Below are positions 45,825 through 55,370 of a stretch of DNA of 64,000 bases, piece by piece. Both the position numbers and the translations under genes were made by a program. Numbering within the stretch: position 1 is the first letter of the stretch; every line of letters starts with the position of its first letter. Below the pieces are notes generated by a model. That model saw only the letters and a list, made by a program, of their open reading frames with translations. It had not been told where the DNA came from and ran no database searches. The DNA is from Thozetella sp. PMI_491 (lineage: Eukaryota > Ascomycota > Sordariomycetes > Chaetosphaeriales > Chaetosphaeriaceae), in NCBI GenBank assembly GCA_021432635.1, contig MU270046.1:595913-659912 (forward strand), given 5' to 3'.

Positions 45825-47376
45825 ATGGACTACCATAATAACCATTTCGCCGGGCAGCCGGGCTTGGAACCGGTCCAACACGATGAGAAGCAGGTAGTGA
45901 ACGAAACTGCACCGTTCTCGGCCGTGCCTGGGCCGGATCCCTATGCCGCGCACCACCAGTACTACGCCGGAGCATACAATAACAGCACGACGCCCGTCAG
46001 TGATACATACGGTCAAGGAACCACCGTAGGACAGGCGACGTTTGCTTCGGATGGCAGCGCCAACGACAGGTCAATACAAAAGCCGGCTGCAGGGCCACTG
46101 GGTCGGAAATGGGTCCTCTTCGCTGGGGCGGTGCTCATTGCCGTCCTCGCTGGTGTCATCGGAGGAATTGTGGGATGGAAGGTCACAGAAGCAAAGGGCA
46201 CGTCGTCGGCGGCAGTTTCCACCGACAGTGGTTCCGGGTCGGGGTCCGGTTCAGGCACAGGATCAGGCTCCGGATCGTCAAATTCGTCAACAAGTACCGC
46301 GGGCGCGGCAAAGGCCATCATGGCGAACTCGGCGCTGACAGCTACGGGCTGGCGCTACGGGAGCGACCATAGGATCCGCGTCTTCTACCAGGGACCAGAC
46401 GGCCTCGTGAGGTACAGTCAGTACGACACACTCTTCAGCCAATGGAGCGCCCCGCAGGTCCTGGACCTTGCTGCCAAGAGCGGCACTCCGCTGGCTGTGA
46501 CTTTAGTATGGTGGTACGGGAACTGCGATCGAGCTGGTACGTATTTGGGCCTTCCGCGTATGCAAAGTCGGTCGGACACGACTGACGAGGACAGATCTCC
46601 CTCCCGCTTCGCAGCTAGAGCTTTTCTACCTGAATACCAACAATGTGGTTTCCGGGCGCAACTGGCGCGACGGCTACGCTGCCACTGGCCTGTCCGACAG
46701 CATCAATAACAACGCATACACCGCGTCCAGCACCTCGCAGCTCGCGGCGTACTGGCCCTCCATTCTGATACAGGGGAGTGACAATTCGATAGAGGAGATC
46801 GCTTTTACCAACACGTCCACATATGCCAAGCCGGCGAGCTTGGGCGTGTCGGGAAGTGCGGGGACCGGTCTCGTCGCGCTTCCAATGCAGACTTCCCACA
46901 ATGGAAGCGACTTGCGCGTCATCTACCGCCGCGACGACGGCAAGATTTACACACTCGACCGCGGTTCCAACGGAGTCTTGGCGAGCAGCACCGGCGCCAC
47001 TTCGTTCACGCTCCCGTCCAACGCGACGATTGCGGGCTTCGCCTCGTCGAGAAACAGCGGCACGGCCGTCAACACCGTTATCCTCTGGCAGGACACCAGC
47101 GACGCTAAGAACCCTGCCATCAAATACGCGAAGCAGACCGACAGCAACGGCTGGCAGGGCCCGTTCACGGACGACGTCTTCAACGGGGCCGACGTGCCCA
47201 CGCAGATCACTTGCGTTACTGCCGGGACGGGCGCGCAATTAGGCGATGGCCTCTTGGTGCCCATGGTTGTGGGCAATGACCTGAACAACTGCTACTTCCA
47301 GGTTGGGGGGGCGTTGAAGGAGGTGAATTGGGATGGGACCAAGTGGAGTGAAGTGGGATTCGTAGGCATGCCTTGA
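45825..47376 (+). CDS. Membrane-anchored fucose-specific-lectin-like protein, 497 aa
   Basis: Exons 45825-46536 and 46595-47376 are joined by a 58-nt intron and give 497 residues. There is no signal peptide. An about 95-residue N-terminal tail is followed by one membrane helix (about 96-118, KWVLFAGAVLIAVLAGVIGG) and a Ser/Gly repeat linker (132-160). A C-terminal domain of about 330 residues comes last. That domain has the repeated blade pattern of fungal fucose lectins: RIRVFYQGPDGLVRYSQYD, then ELFYLNTNNVVSGRNW, then DLRVIYRRDDGKIYTL, then TVILWQDTSDAKNPAIKYAKQ. Each pairs an aromatic, an Arg and a W/Y as in beta-propeller lectins of the AAL type. It is probably a type II surface protein displaying a sugar-binding propeller outside the cell. 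Sugar specificity cannot be fixed from sequence. Confidence 0.8.
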
Positions 47377-47736
47377 TAGGCAGCCCTATATTATAAGGCC
47401 CCCGGCTGGAAAGCGACAGCGATCTCTTTATTTTCATGGCTAGGCTGGGACGGATCTATCGGCGATCAACAAACCGACGTCAGGCGTACTTGGGACCATA
47501 CATAATATATCCTCTCTCTCGAGAAAGATATAAAAGCCATTCTTTGTATTAACATTCATCTTCCTTCGAACGTGGCCCAGGCCGGTCTGACATGCTTCCC
47601 CGTCCACTTGCTGATGCGATCAGTGGTCTTGGAGCCAACCAATGTGTATTAAAAGATTCCTTGTGTTTAAAGGTGACGGCCTCCCGATGTAAGAACTCAA
47701 AGACCTGATAATCTCGTTTGAAAGCAGCTGAGCGCC
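47377..47736. other. Convergent 3' spacer between lectin-like and GMC genes
   Basis: The two genes end facing each other here. An imperfect palindrome TATCCTCTCTCTCGAGAAAG near 47509-47528 could form a hairpin in either 3' UTR. Confidence 0.45.
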
Positions 47737-50100
47737 TCACGATCTCGCTCTGATAAGGTCGGCTGCCTGTATTTCAATAGGTTAATGATCACAGCATTTC
47801 TTTTCCAAAAAAAAAACCTGGCGACTAGGAGATGGCCATACGTCATTAACTGGGTGATCTTACCTTTTCCGCAATAGCGTATACCGTTTGCTGCGTATAT
47901 GCTCCTGGCAAGTCTGGCATCACGCTTGCGTCTACGACGCTTAGTCCCGTCACGCCATACACCAACAAGCTTTCATCTACCACTCCACCCAGATGCTGCG
48001 GCATCATGGCCGCGGTTCCAATAGGATGGAAGGTGGAAGGGTTCAAATTACTTCGAAGTGCCGCCATGATGTCTGTGGCACTGGTAACATTCGCGCCGGG
48101 CCAGAGCTCGACAGGACCGTAATCCCGGAAAGTGGTGTTTAGAAATAGTTGTCGCGTGAAGTGAGTAAATTCGACCAGAACATCAAGGTCGGCTGGGTTG
48201 CTAAGCGCCCGGTAATCCACCAACGGCTGGGAGAAGTAAGGGTCCTTGGGGTTGATGGTGATGGTGCCTCGGCTGAGCGGATGGAGGTAAACGATGGCTC
48301 CTTCCTGGTTGGAACCACGCAGGAAGAAATTGTAGACGGATGATCCACTACTGCGCATTGCCCGGGCGAGGGACGCCTTTTGGGCTTGATAACCCGCTAC
48401 GACTCTTTGGTCTGTTCCCGGGGGCAGAAATGCCGATGGGTCTTGGGTCTCGTACTTATCAGCAATCTGTTTAAACTTCTTCGGGGCAATGACAGCCATA
48501 GGAAGGAAGGAACCGCAGTTCCCTGAGGCGATGGTCAAGGGACCTGTTCTGTTAGCAGCAAATTCTGCCTGGGCTTCTTCGATAAAGGTTTGGTTGCTAA
48601 ACAGATCGTTCGGGTCTGGGTCGGCGGTAAAATTGGTCACTTTTTTCAAGAAACAAAAATTCGAGTCAGTCTATAGCCTTGCAGCAGGATATGGATTCTT
48701 CAGATATCGAGGTAGCCGAGCCGACTGGTGGCTATAGACAAGCTGGGGAAGTCGGTGTTGAGAATACTTACACTGGAAGAAGGCACCGACTTGGAAAGTA
48801 TGGTCCTGGAAATTGCTGCCTACACCAGGTAGGTCGGCAACAAGATCGATGCCAGCATCTTTTAGCAATTTCTTCGGACCGATACCGCTGCCCTGGAGTA
48901 TCTGTGGTGTGTGGATAGTACCGGCCGCTATGATGATTTCCTTTTTCGCCTTGACCGTGCGGACTGCACTCTTGTCGGTCGCATTGGCCGGTACGAAGGT
49001 GACACCATAGGCTCTTTTGCTCTGAAACAGGACTTTGAGGACTTTGTGCCCAGTGAGCGTGTGGTAATTGCTGCGAGTTTGCGCGATTCCATCCCAGTGA
49101 CCAGTCCGGGCGAAAGAGCGAAGCATAGGACCGGGATCCGCCGACGTGGGATGCCAAAAAGCCCCGGGGAGGCCGGCGGCAGAATCTGGAGGGTATCGGA
49201 CGCCCGCTATCTCGCCCATTATCGCCATTTCTGTCTCTATAAGGCAGGGTCAATAAGCTACTATCATTCTAGCTTGCAGGGCAGCTCACTGAGAAAAGGC
49301 CAGGCGAATGTCGGGAATGAAGCATGGATGTTGGAGCTGGTGCCCCAATAGCTGGCATCGTATTTGATATTGTTCGCGGACGCATAGTCTGGGTTTGGAG
49401 GATGGAAGTGCCATGCCTTTATGGTTTTAGATCAGCTCGGACCACGACAATTGGCATTAACGTGGAATAAAGGATACCTTCTTGAAGTACGGCAGTAGGC
49501 GATCCCAGCTCCACTCAGGTTTGGGCCCGAAGTACGAGCCCCATCGGTCATAATCTTCCTTCTGTCCACGATGCACTTGCATCCCATTGTGGCCAGAACT
49601 ACCTCCGAGCATGGTAGCAGCGATGACGTCGAAGGTGCGGCCATTAAGGCCTGACTGCGGCGCTGATGAAAAGTTGAAGTGCAAGGCTGGGTCGATAAGG
49701 CCGAGAAACCCAAATGCTACCGTCGTGACGGAACTCGAGTTCTCTTGTTTGGGGCGTTAGAGACATTATCGAAGTGTGGGGAGCAGGTTGAGGGACTGCG
49801 ACTCACGAAACACTCCGAGCTCAATGACCAGAACGGAATCAACGAAAATTAGGCGCCCTGTTCCATAGTTCGTGTACTGTGATTAGGCAAACACTTACAA
49901 TTGCCGTCCTCTGTAAGCCGATCCGCCACTGTGAGTCCGGCAGTACCCCCGCCGACAATGACGTAGTCGTACTCGGTCTGAATACCATCACTTCTATCAA
50001 GAATCGTCGAGTGCGCAATCGCTTGAGCTACGTGGGATGCGACAGGCGTGATGCTGTGCAATAGCCCTATGATTGCGACTATCCACCTACTCATGGCCAT
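47737..50100 (-). CDS. Secreted GMC-family FAD oxidoreductase, 629 aa
   Basis: Seven exons (50100-49899, 49857-49807, 49716-49478, 49416-49290, 49236-48772, 48639-47864, 47766-47737) close in frame to 629 residues. The last exon is only 10 codons (AADLIRARS). A signal peptide (MAMSRWIVAIIGLLHS) precedes the FAD motif YVIVGGGTAGLTVADRL. GMC signature 1 is seen as LGGSSGHNGMQVHRG, followed by DYDRWG and TPQILQGSGIGP. The catalytic His is in FHPIGTAAMMP, and the end has DASVMPDLPGAYTQQTVYAIAEK. The second catalytic position, normally His or Asn, reads Tyr in PGAYTQQ. Related enzymes oxidise alcohols or sugars outside the cell and release H2O2 or use quinones. The substrate is unknown, and the second intron acceptor choice is the least certain part. 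Confidence 0.85.
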
Positions 50101-50207
50101 GATTGAGAGTGCGTCTACAAAGAGCGTTCGGTGTTTGCTTGTTGGCGACTGCGGATAATAGCAGAGGGCAGGAGCATTATTTGAGGTGCTAGCCACCTAA
50201 TACCAAC

Positions 50208-50217
50208 CTTATATATT
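50208..50217 (-). promoter_or_regulatory. TATA box of the GMC oxidoreductase gene
   Basis: The minus strand reads AATATATAAG about 110 bp upstream of the ATG at 50100. Confidence 0.55.
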
Positions 50218-50840
50218 AACCCCATCGACATAGTAGGGCTGACAGCTGACCATCCAAAGACCTTGACAAGGTCGACAGATGAGGGCATATTGCCGGACCA
50301 AGAGGTATCCTGCAAGGGCATCCATGGGACGAGATTCACGCCCGCATGATCTTGTTCCAATGGAATCGAATATTTAACCACCGAGGCCCATGTGCGCGGA
50401 CCTGGGATGCGGCTGGAGTAGTATTGGATCCGCCACGGGCACTTGGTGCCAATGGTGACGCCTGCCACTCCTATGCCAAGCGGTCAGCAGTATAGGAGCA
50501 TACCAGACCTGCCGGTGCGCTAGTGTTCTCGCTACCAACCCGAAATTGTGTCAGTGTAACACAACACCCCTCGGACATCATAATCCGAGTTCAGAAGACA
50601 ACTGCGAACACAGACTCGCATTGACGAAGCCGTAGACCACGTGACAAGGTCGAACATCCTGGGAGCGGGGCGGGTTGCTCCTCTTTGGTCCTGACTCTGC
50701 CTATAAATTATACCTGTCTGCTCGAAGGGCTTAAGAGTTAGCCACTTTGGGAGCAAGAAATCGCCTCGTTTAAGCAACTATAGGGGAAAATTGACTGTCC
50801 GTTGGCAACAGTGGGATGAGGCCTGAAAATAAATAAAGTA

Positions 50841-50880
50841 GTGGGGGGGGGGAAGGGGGCAGTTCAACCGCCCCCCCCAC
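50841..50880. repeat. G10/C10 inverted repeat
   Basis: GTGGGGGGGG at 50841-50850 is the exact complement of CCCCCCCCAC at 50871-50880, with a 20-nt loop that itself holds a G5 run. It could form a very stable hairpin, or a G-quadruplex on one strand. It sits directly before the stranded DUF3433 piece. Confidence 0.8.
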
Positions 50881-50906
50881 ATATTGGGGATCCCAGGTTA
50901 GGGTCC

Positions 50907-51548
50907 ATGCTTCTTCCGGACTACACGGTCGATCCATCTACCCCACCAATACTGGATGAGAGCTCGGCCAGTCTCTTTAGTACTGACCCGGAAGCAACGA
51001 GATTCGCTCCAGAATCTTTAATTGGGACAGTGCGCCTACCCAAAAACACAGTCTTGGCTGACTTTGTTGGGGAGGACAAAGTACCGAAGCTCGAGGAAGT
51101 TTTAAACAGTCAATATCGCGCGCGTACAGCCGTATCTCTGCACCTCAACTATCGAATCCCTCTACCCTCTACGGATACAACCGGGTTCACTAAGCCCGTC
51201 CAAGCAACGCTTATATACGGTGACGCACTACGCTTGCGACAAAGCCTACTGTCGACACGACCACTAGAGACAGTTCTAGCACTCATGGCAGTTTGTGGTG
51301 TAGCTGCTGCCATTTTTGTCACACCAAAAGAGATATTGCGCGAAGACCCTGGGAGTGTGGCGGCTAAGCTTCGTCTTTTCGCCGGAAGTAGCATCGTACA
51401 GTCGCTATACGAGCTTAGAAACACGCCAAACGGTGACATGCGATGGAAGGAAAATGTTACTGTTCGTAACCCGCGCCTTGGGTGGTGGCTAAGGGGGGGC
51501 GAGAGAATATACGGCGTTGATGGTTATACTTATCATATATCTGCCTAG
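50907..51548 (+). pseudogene. C-terminal fragment of a DUF3433-type gene
   Basis: An open frame of 213 residues from the first ATG. Its second half matches the C-terminal end of a DUF3433 subgroup: LETVLALMAVCGVAAAIFV, then ILREDPGSVAAKLRLFAGSSIV, then NPRLGWWLRGGERIYGVDG. The long N-terminal part of the family (helices and two large domains, roughly 900 residues) is absent upstream, where the DNA is non-coding and begins with a G/C palindrome. The open frame continues slightly upstream without an ATG. The piece may be a 5'-truncated relic left by a rearrangement, or possibly a new short gene using an internal ATG. It is not a copy of the corresponding end of the gene at 3369-6319, whose last exon stops before this block, so it derives from a different paralogue. 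Confidence 0.6.
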
Positions 51549-51855
51549 CATAGAGGGTATAGGAATTGGTTAGATGGATCTGCCTATAAGGTCGGCTGCA
51601 GGAGCCAGCACCGAACGAGTACTCGAGCAGGAAAGCGAGACCTTGGCTGCCCTCTCCTTAAAGAAATATGGGTATCGAAATAGCGTATCAAAGGACTCAG
51701 ACGGTCGCAAATTTACGCGACAATAGATGGCCCAGCTCGCACCTACTTCTTTTAGCGGGTGGCAGGTCGGGTGGGCGTGGACGAGGGCATATTTAGATCT
51801 AGGCCCTCTCTACGACGTCGAGATCCGTGGCGTGCGTCAGCACCGAAATCTGACG
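51549..51855. other. Convergent spacer between DUF3433 fragment and Zn2Cys6 gene
   Basis: About 300 bp. A 50-codon plus-strand frame begins at 51574 (MDLPIRSAAGASTERV) without any known motif. Otherwise nothing is seen. Confidence 0.4.
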
Positions 51856-53570
51856 TTAGAATTTGAATGCTTCTTTTTCAGCTATCGATTGCAGCATCGC
51901 GTTACCCTGCACCGACGCTACCGTCTGAAGTCGGCTCTGCAGCCACCGCTTCTGCGGCGCTGGAACAATCTCAATGCTGAGCGCAACGGCGAGCGGCCAT
52001 CCAAGGAGAGTTGCGATCCTTGGCGACACATGTTGCACCTCGAGCGGCGAGATAGCCCCGTCACCGTGTGCACCAAAGAAAAACGGGACGCTACGGCACA
52101 TGTCTGTCGCCACGGCGCCCAACTTTTCTGTGTAGTGCCCCAGCCAGTCTGCGGTACACGGTCTCCTGGACGTGGAGTCGGCTGCGGTGGCGAGCATCCG
52201 GATGATAATAGTGATAACAATAAGATGCTTTGCCTGGTATCTCAGCCACACAGCTGCGTGCCCGTGCGTGGGAAACGTGTAGAAAGATCCGTCGTAAAGC
52301 ATACTGGGGTGCGATGACCCTGGGAAATCGTTGATGGAACGGACCGAGTATCGCCATTCCTCGGGGAGGTCGAGAGGCCATGCTGCGAGATCTGCCTCAA
52401 GATTAATGGCATCTACAAGAAGTTGCGCAGCCGCCTGGGTGGTACCAGCAGAATCGGTAACTTCTGCAGGAGACAAGGTCCTAGCCCGGATCTGAGCGAT
52501 CCGAACCGTCAACATATCAAGCGCCAGGCTGGGCCCCTCCTCCCCAAACTCTGCACCATCCTGAAGGGCCTTGGGTACTGGCGTACCCCGGAGGATGTGT
52601 GCTCGGATCTAGGAAGCGCAACGTGTTAGCTCTATCACGTGGAGTCGGAGAGATAGATAAGGTAGCTATCGGTGGACCTACGATCGGCCGCCGCACAACT
52701 CGGTACATGGGTAGGTTGTGCGATAATCCTTTCTCCTGTCGGATCTGCAAGAGGGCAGACGTGCCCTCCCAGTGACAAATGTCTTTCCAGAATCGAGAGC
52801 CCACCTGGTCGGTTCCCGGCCGGCGCTTCCCATCTACGAGCCGGTCCTCTTTGAACGCAACGTTCTGTTGCTGTATGAGCAATCGAGATCTACATGGCGC
52901 AGGGAGTCAACTCACCTCATAGGTTGTCATCAGCAGTGTTGCGACGATGAGATTGTCCAGGGTATCGGCTGACAGCCCCCGGAGCTCGTTTTGGGCTTTT
53001 CCGATGCCCGCCGAATAGCACTTATCGGCGTCTTCCAGGGCCGCGGGAGCGCCTCTACCACGTCCAAAGAAGGCGAGGGACAATGCCGACAGTGCCAGGC
53101 GAAGACATGAATTCTCATCGGCACGGTGCCAGTGGTCGAGGACGTGCGCCATATAGTCGCGTCCAATGTCCGGCATATCGAACGGCCAGTCAAGAAAGTG
53201 CTCAGCGAAATAATTAAAGGCTTGGACACGCATGGGGACGGCGATAGCCGGCCGGAGGAAGTGTACGAGCTCCGCCTCTTGGGCGGGCTTTTGGGCGTAC
53301 GCGGCACGTGGCCGCCTCGGAAGGCCACGGGCAAAAGCCTCCTCGTTCCGGAAGAGCACGCCCGTGCCAGCATCCGGCTCCCACGTGCAGGTGCGACAAG
53401 CTTTCCTGCACGTCGTACATCTCGGCCTCGCAGAATCGCACTAGCACTAATTAGCGGTCGGAGATGGCGGTCGGGACGACTGGCAGCATGGCATGCCAGA
53501 GGCGGCAGGGGCTGCAAACCTTGACGCGGCGGCTCTTGCACGTGAGGCAGCGGTTGCGTCGCAGGATCAT
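51856..53570 (-). CDS. Zn2Cys6 fungal-specific transcription factor, 503 aa
   Basis: Four exons (53570-53520, 53440-52916, 52864-52682, 52608-51856) close in frame to 503 residues. Intron 1 splits the zinc cluster. The spliced sequence reads CLTCKSRRVK, then CDSARPRCTTC, then RKACRTC, a perfect C-x2-C-x6-C-x6-C-x2-C-x6-C pattern at residues 8-35. The remainder is the usual helical regulatory region, including YRVVRRPIIRAHILRGTPVPKAL at the exon 3/4 junction and a DLPEEW block. Such proteins bind CGG-type DNA sites in the nucleus. The gene is transcribed away from the aldo-keto reductase gene with a 622-bp shared upstream region. This makes that gene a candidate target, by context only. The protein is short for the family (many are 600-900) but has all parts. 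Confidence 0.85.
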
Positions 53571-54192
53571 GGCGGCAAGACCAAGGTGGGTAGGTATGCG
53601 TATGGAGTGGCGCCGCGAGGTAGAGTTGAACCATGCAAAAGGGCGGCTACGACAAAAGTCTGGGGCCCGGCTAGCTCAACTTGCCGGTGTTAGCCCTACG
53701 GAGCCACTGTCGGAGATAAAGGCGTGCGGATCCCGGACCAGGCACCACTGAGGTGCCGAAGATCTGTGGATCTCGGCTCCGTGCCACATCCCTGCCAGCA
53801 CTTGGTTGGCTGCGCCATTGTTTGGTAATTCCCGTATTGGGCTAAACCGGCGAGACGTGCATGAGCCTAACCTCCCACAGCCAGCATCATGACTTAGTTC
53901 ATCGCCGAGAATAGATGAGTTGGGCGACGAGAGGATTTCCACGTCACCGCCTGAGTGTCTTGCTAAACTCCGGAAAATTCGTTACGGTGTACTGAAAGAG
54001 TCCGCAACGGCGAAATTATTTGTATTAAAAGGGCCTTGGCCGTCCACAAGCTGGGCCATGGCTTTTAAGTCATTCAACACTCATCTGCGAATCTCTTCTA
54101 ACACACTCAACAATATCTCACCTCAAAAACACCTAGACACACTTTTAGACCTACTTCTACGACACACTACACCAAGTTAACTTTACGGCACA
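53571..54192. other. Shared divergent promoter of regulator and aldo-keto reductase
   Basis: A 622-bp spacer. The right end is a long CA-rich leader (54080-54192) typical of a well-expressed gene. CGG or CCG words occur, but no clear paired binding site could be set out by eye. The short frames here have no motif. Confidence 0.5.
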
Positions 54193-55310
54193 ATGTTCTC
54201 TATCCCTATTCCGTCCTCAGTCCAGGAGTCACTGGACGCTACAGAGGTGGAGTATGTGAAGCTGGGATCCTCTGGGTTGTCGGTGTCGTTTCCTGTTCTG
54301 GGCGCCATGTCAATGGGAACCCCAGAGCTAGGAAAGTGGATCCTAGATGAGAACACCTCGATGAAACTTCTGAAGGCTGCCTACGACCGCGGCATCAACA
54401 CATGGGACACATCCAACGCGTACTCAAACGGCATGAGCGAGGCGATCATCGGCAAGACGATGCGCGAGTACAACATTCCTCGGGAGAAGATCGTCATCAT
54501 GACCAAGTGCGCCTTCTGGGTGGGGGAGCACAAAGATATTATTGGCCATGCTTACCCAGATGTGATGGCTCGGAGCAAGGACTACGTGAACCAAGGAGGT
54601 GTGTGCGGCTAGATATCCTGGCGCTCGAAAATGATGCTAATTGACTAGGTCTCTCACGAAGGGCCATCTTCTCTGCGGTGGAGGGCTCGCTAGCCCGTCT
54701 GGGAACGTCCTACATTGATTTGCTTCAGATCCAGCGCTACGACCCCACAACGCCACCTGAGGAGACGATGCGGGCGCTGCACGATCTCGTCCAGGCTGGC
54801 AAGGTCCGATACATCGGAGCGAGCTCCATGTGGGCGACCCAGTTCGCTGAAATGCAGTTCATCGCCGAGAAGCACGACTGGACCAAATTCATCAGCATGC
54901 AGAACTGCTACAGCCTGTGCTACCGCGAAGAGGAGCGCGAGATGATCCGTTTCTGCAAGCGCACGGGCGTGGGTCTCGTCCCGTGGGGCCCCCTGTTTAC
55001 CGGCAGGCTTGCGCGCCCCTTGGAGGAAGACAAAAACAGCTCGCGGTCCTTGGCACACCATGGGGGCTTGACCGCGGCAGACAAGGAGATCATCCGCAGG
55101 GTGGAGGAGTTGGCGAAGAAGAAGGACTGGCCAATGAGCCATGTGGCGCTGGCGTGGCATAGGAATAAGGGGACCATCCCTATCGTGGGAGTTAACTCGA
55201 TGGAGCGGGTGGAAGACGTGAGCAAGTTGAGGGGCAAGGTCCTAACAGAAGAGGAGGTGGCCTACCTCGAGGAGCCTTACGAGCCTAAAAAGGTCGCCGG
55301 TCACCAGTGA
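54193..55310 (+). CDS. Aldo-keto reductase, 355 aa
   Basis: Exons 54193-54598 and 54649-55310 are joined by a 50-nt intron (GTGTGT..GACTAG) and give 355 residues. The TIM-barrel family pattern is clear: VKLGSSGLSVSFPVLGAMSMG, INTWDTSNAYSNGMSE (D72, Y77), IVIMTKCAF (K105), RYIGASSMWA, then VGLVPWGPLFTGRL and GVNSMERVED for cofactor binding. The position of the tetrad His, normally in a YQIHRFD motif, reads LLQIQRYD, so Gln164 replaces His. The fold and NADPH site are intact. The family reduces aldehydes and ketones in the cytosol, and His loss is known to change reaction type in some members. Length matches the YakC-like branch. The gene is divergent from the Zn2Cys6 regulator. Confidence 0.88.
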
Positions 55311-55370
55311 CTAAATGTAGTATATGTTTGGGTATGCTAATTATCATGATTCCCCCCTCCCTTCGGCGAC

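Larger units (their letters stand above)
50101..50880. other. Promoter of the GMC gene, then a gene-free stretch
   Basis: The left part carries the GMC leader and TATA box (50208-50217). Nothing coding is recognised up to the G/C palindrome at 50841-50880, and no N-terminal part of the adjacent DUF3433 piece is present. Confidence 0.5.

Noticed and set aside
23781-47376. Secondary-metabolite gene cluster (ABC pump, reductase, acyltransferase, GMC enzyme)
   Set aside because: No PKS, NRPS, terpene cyclase or P450 was found. Genes are on mixed strands with large gaps, and each has a plausible independent role.
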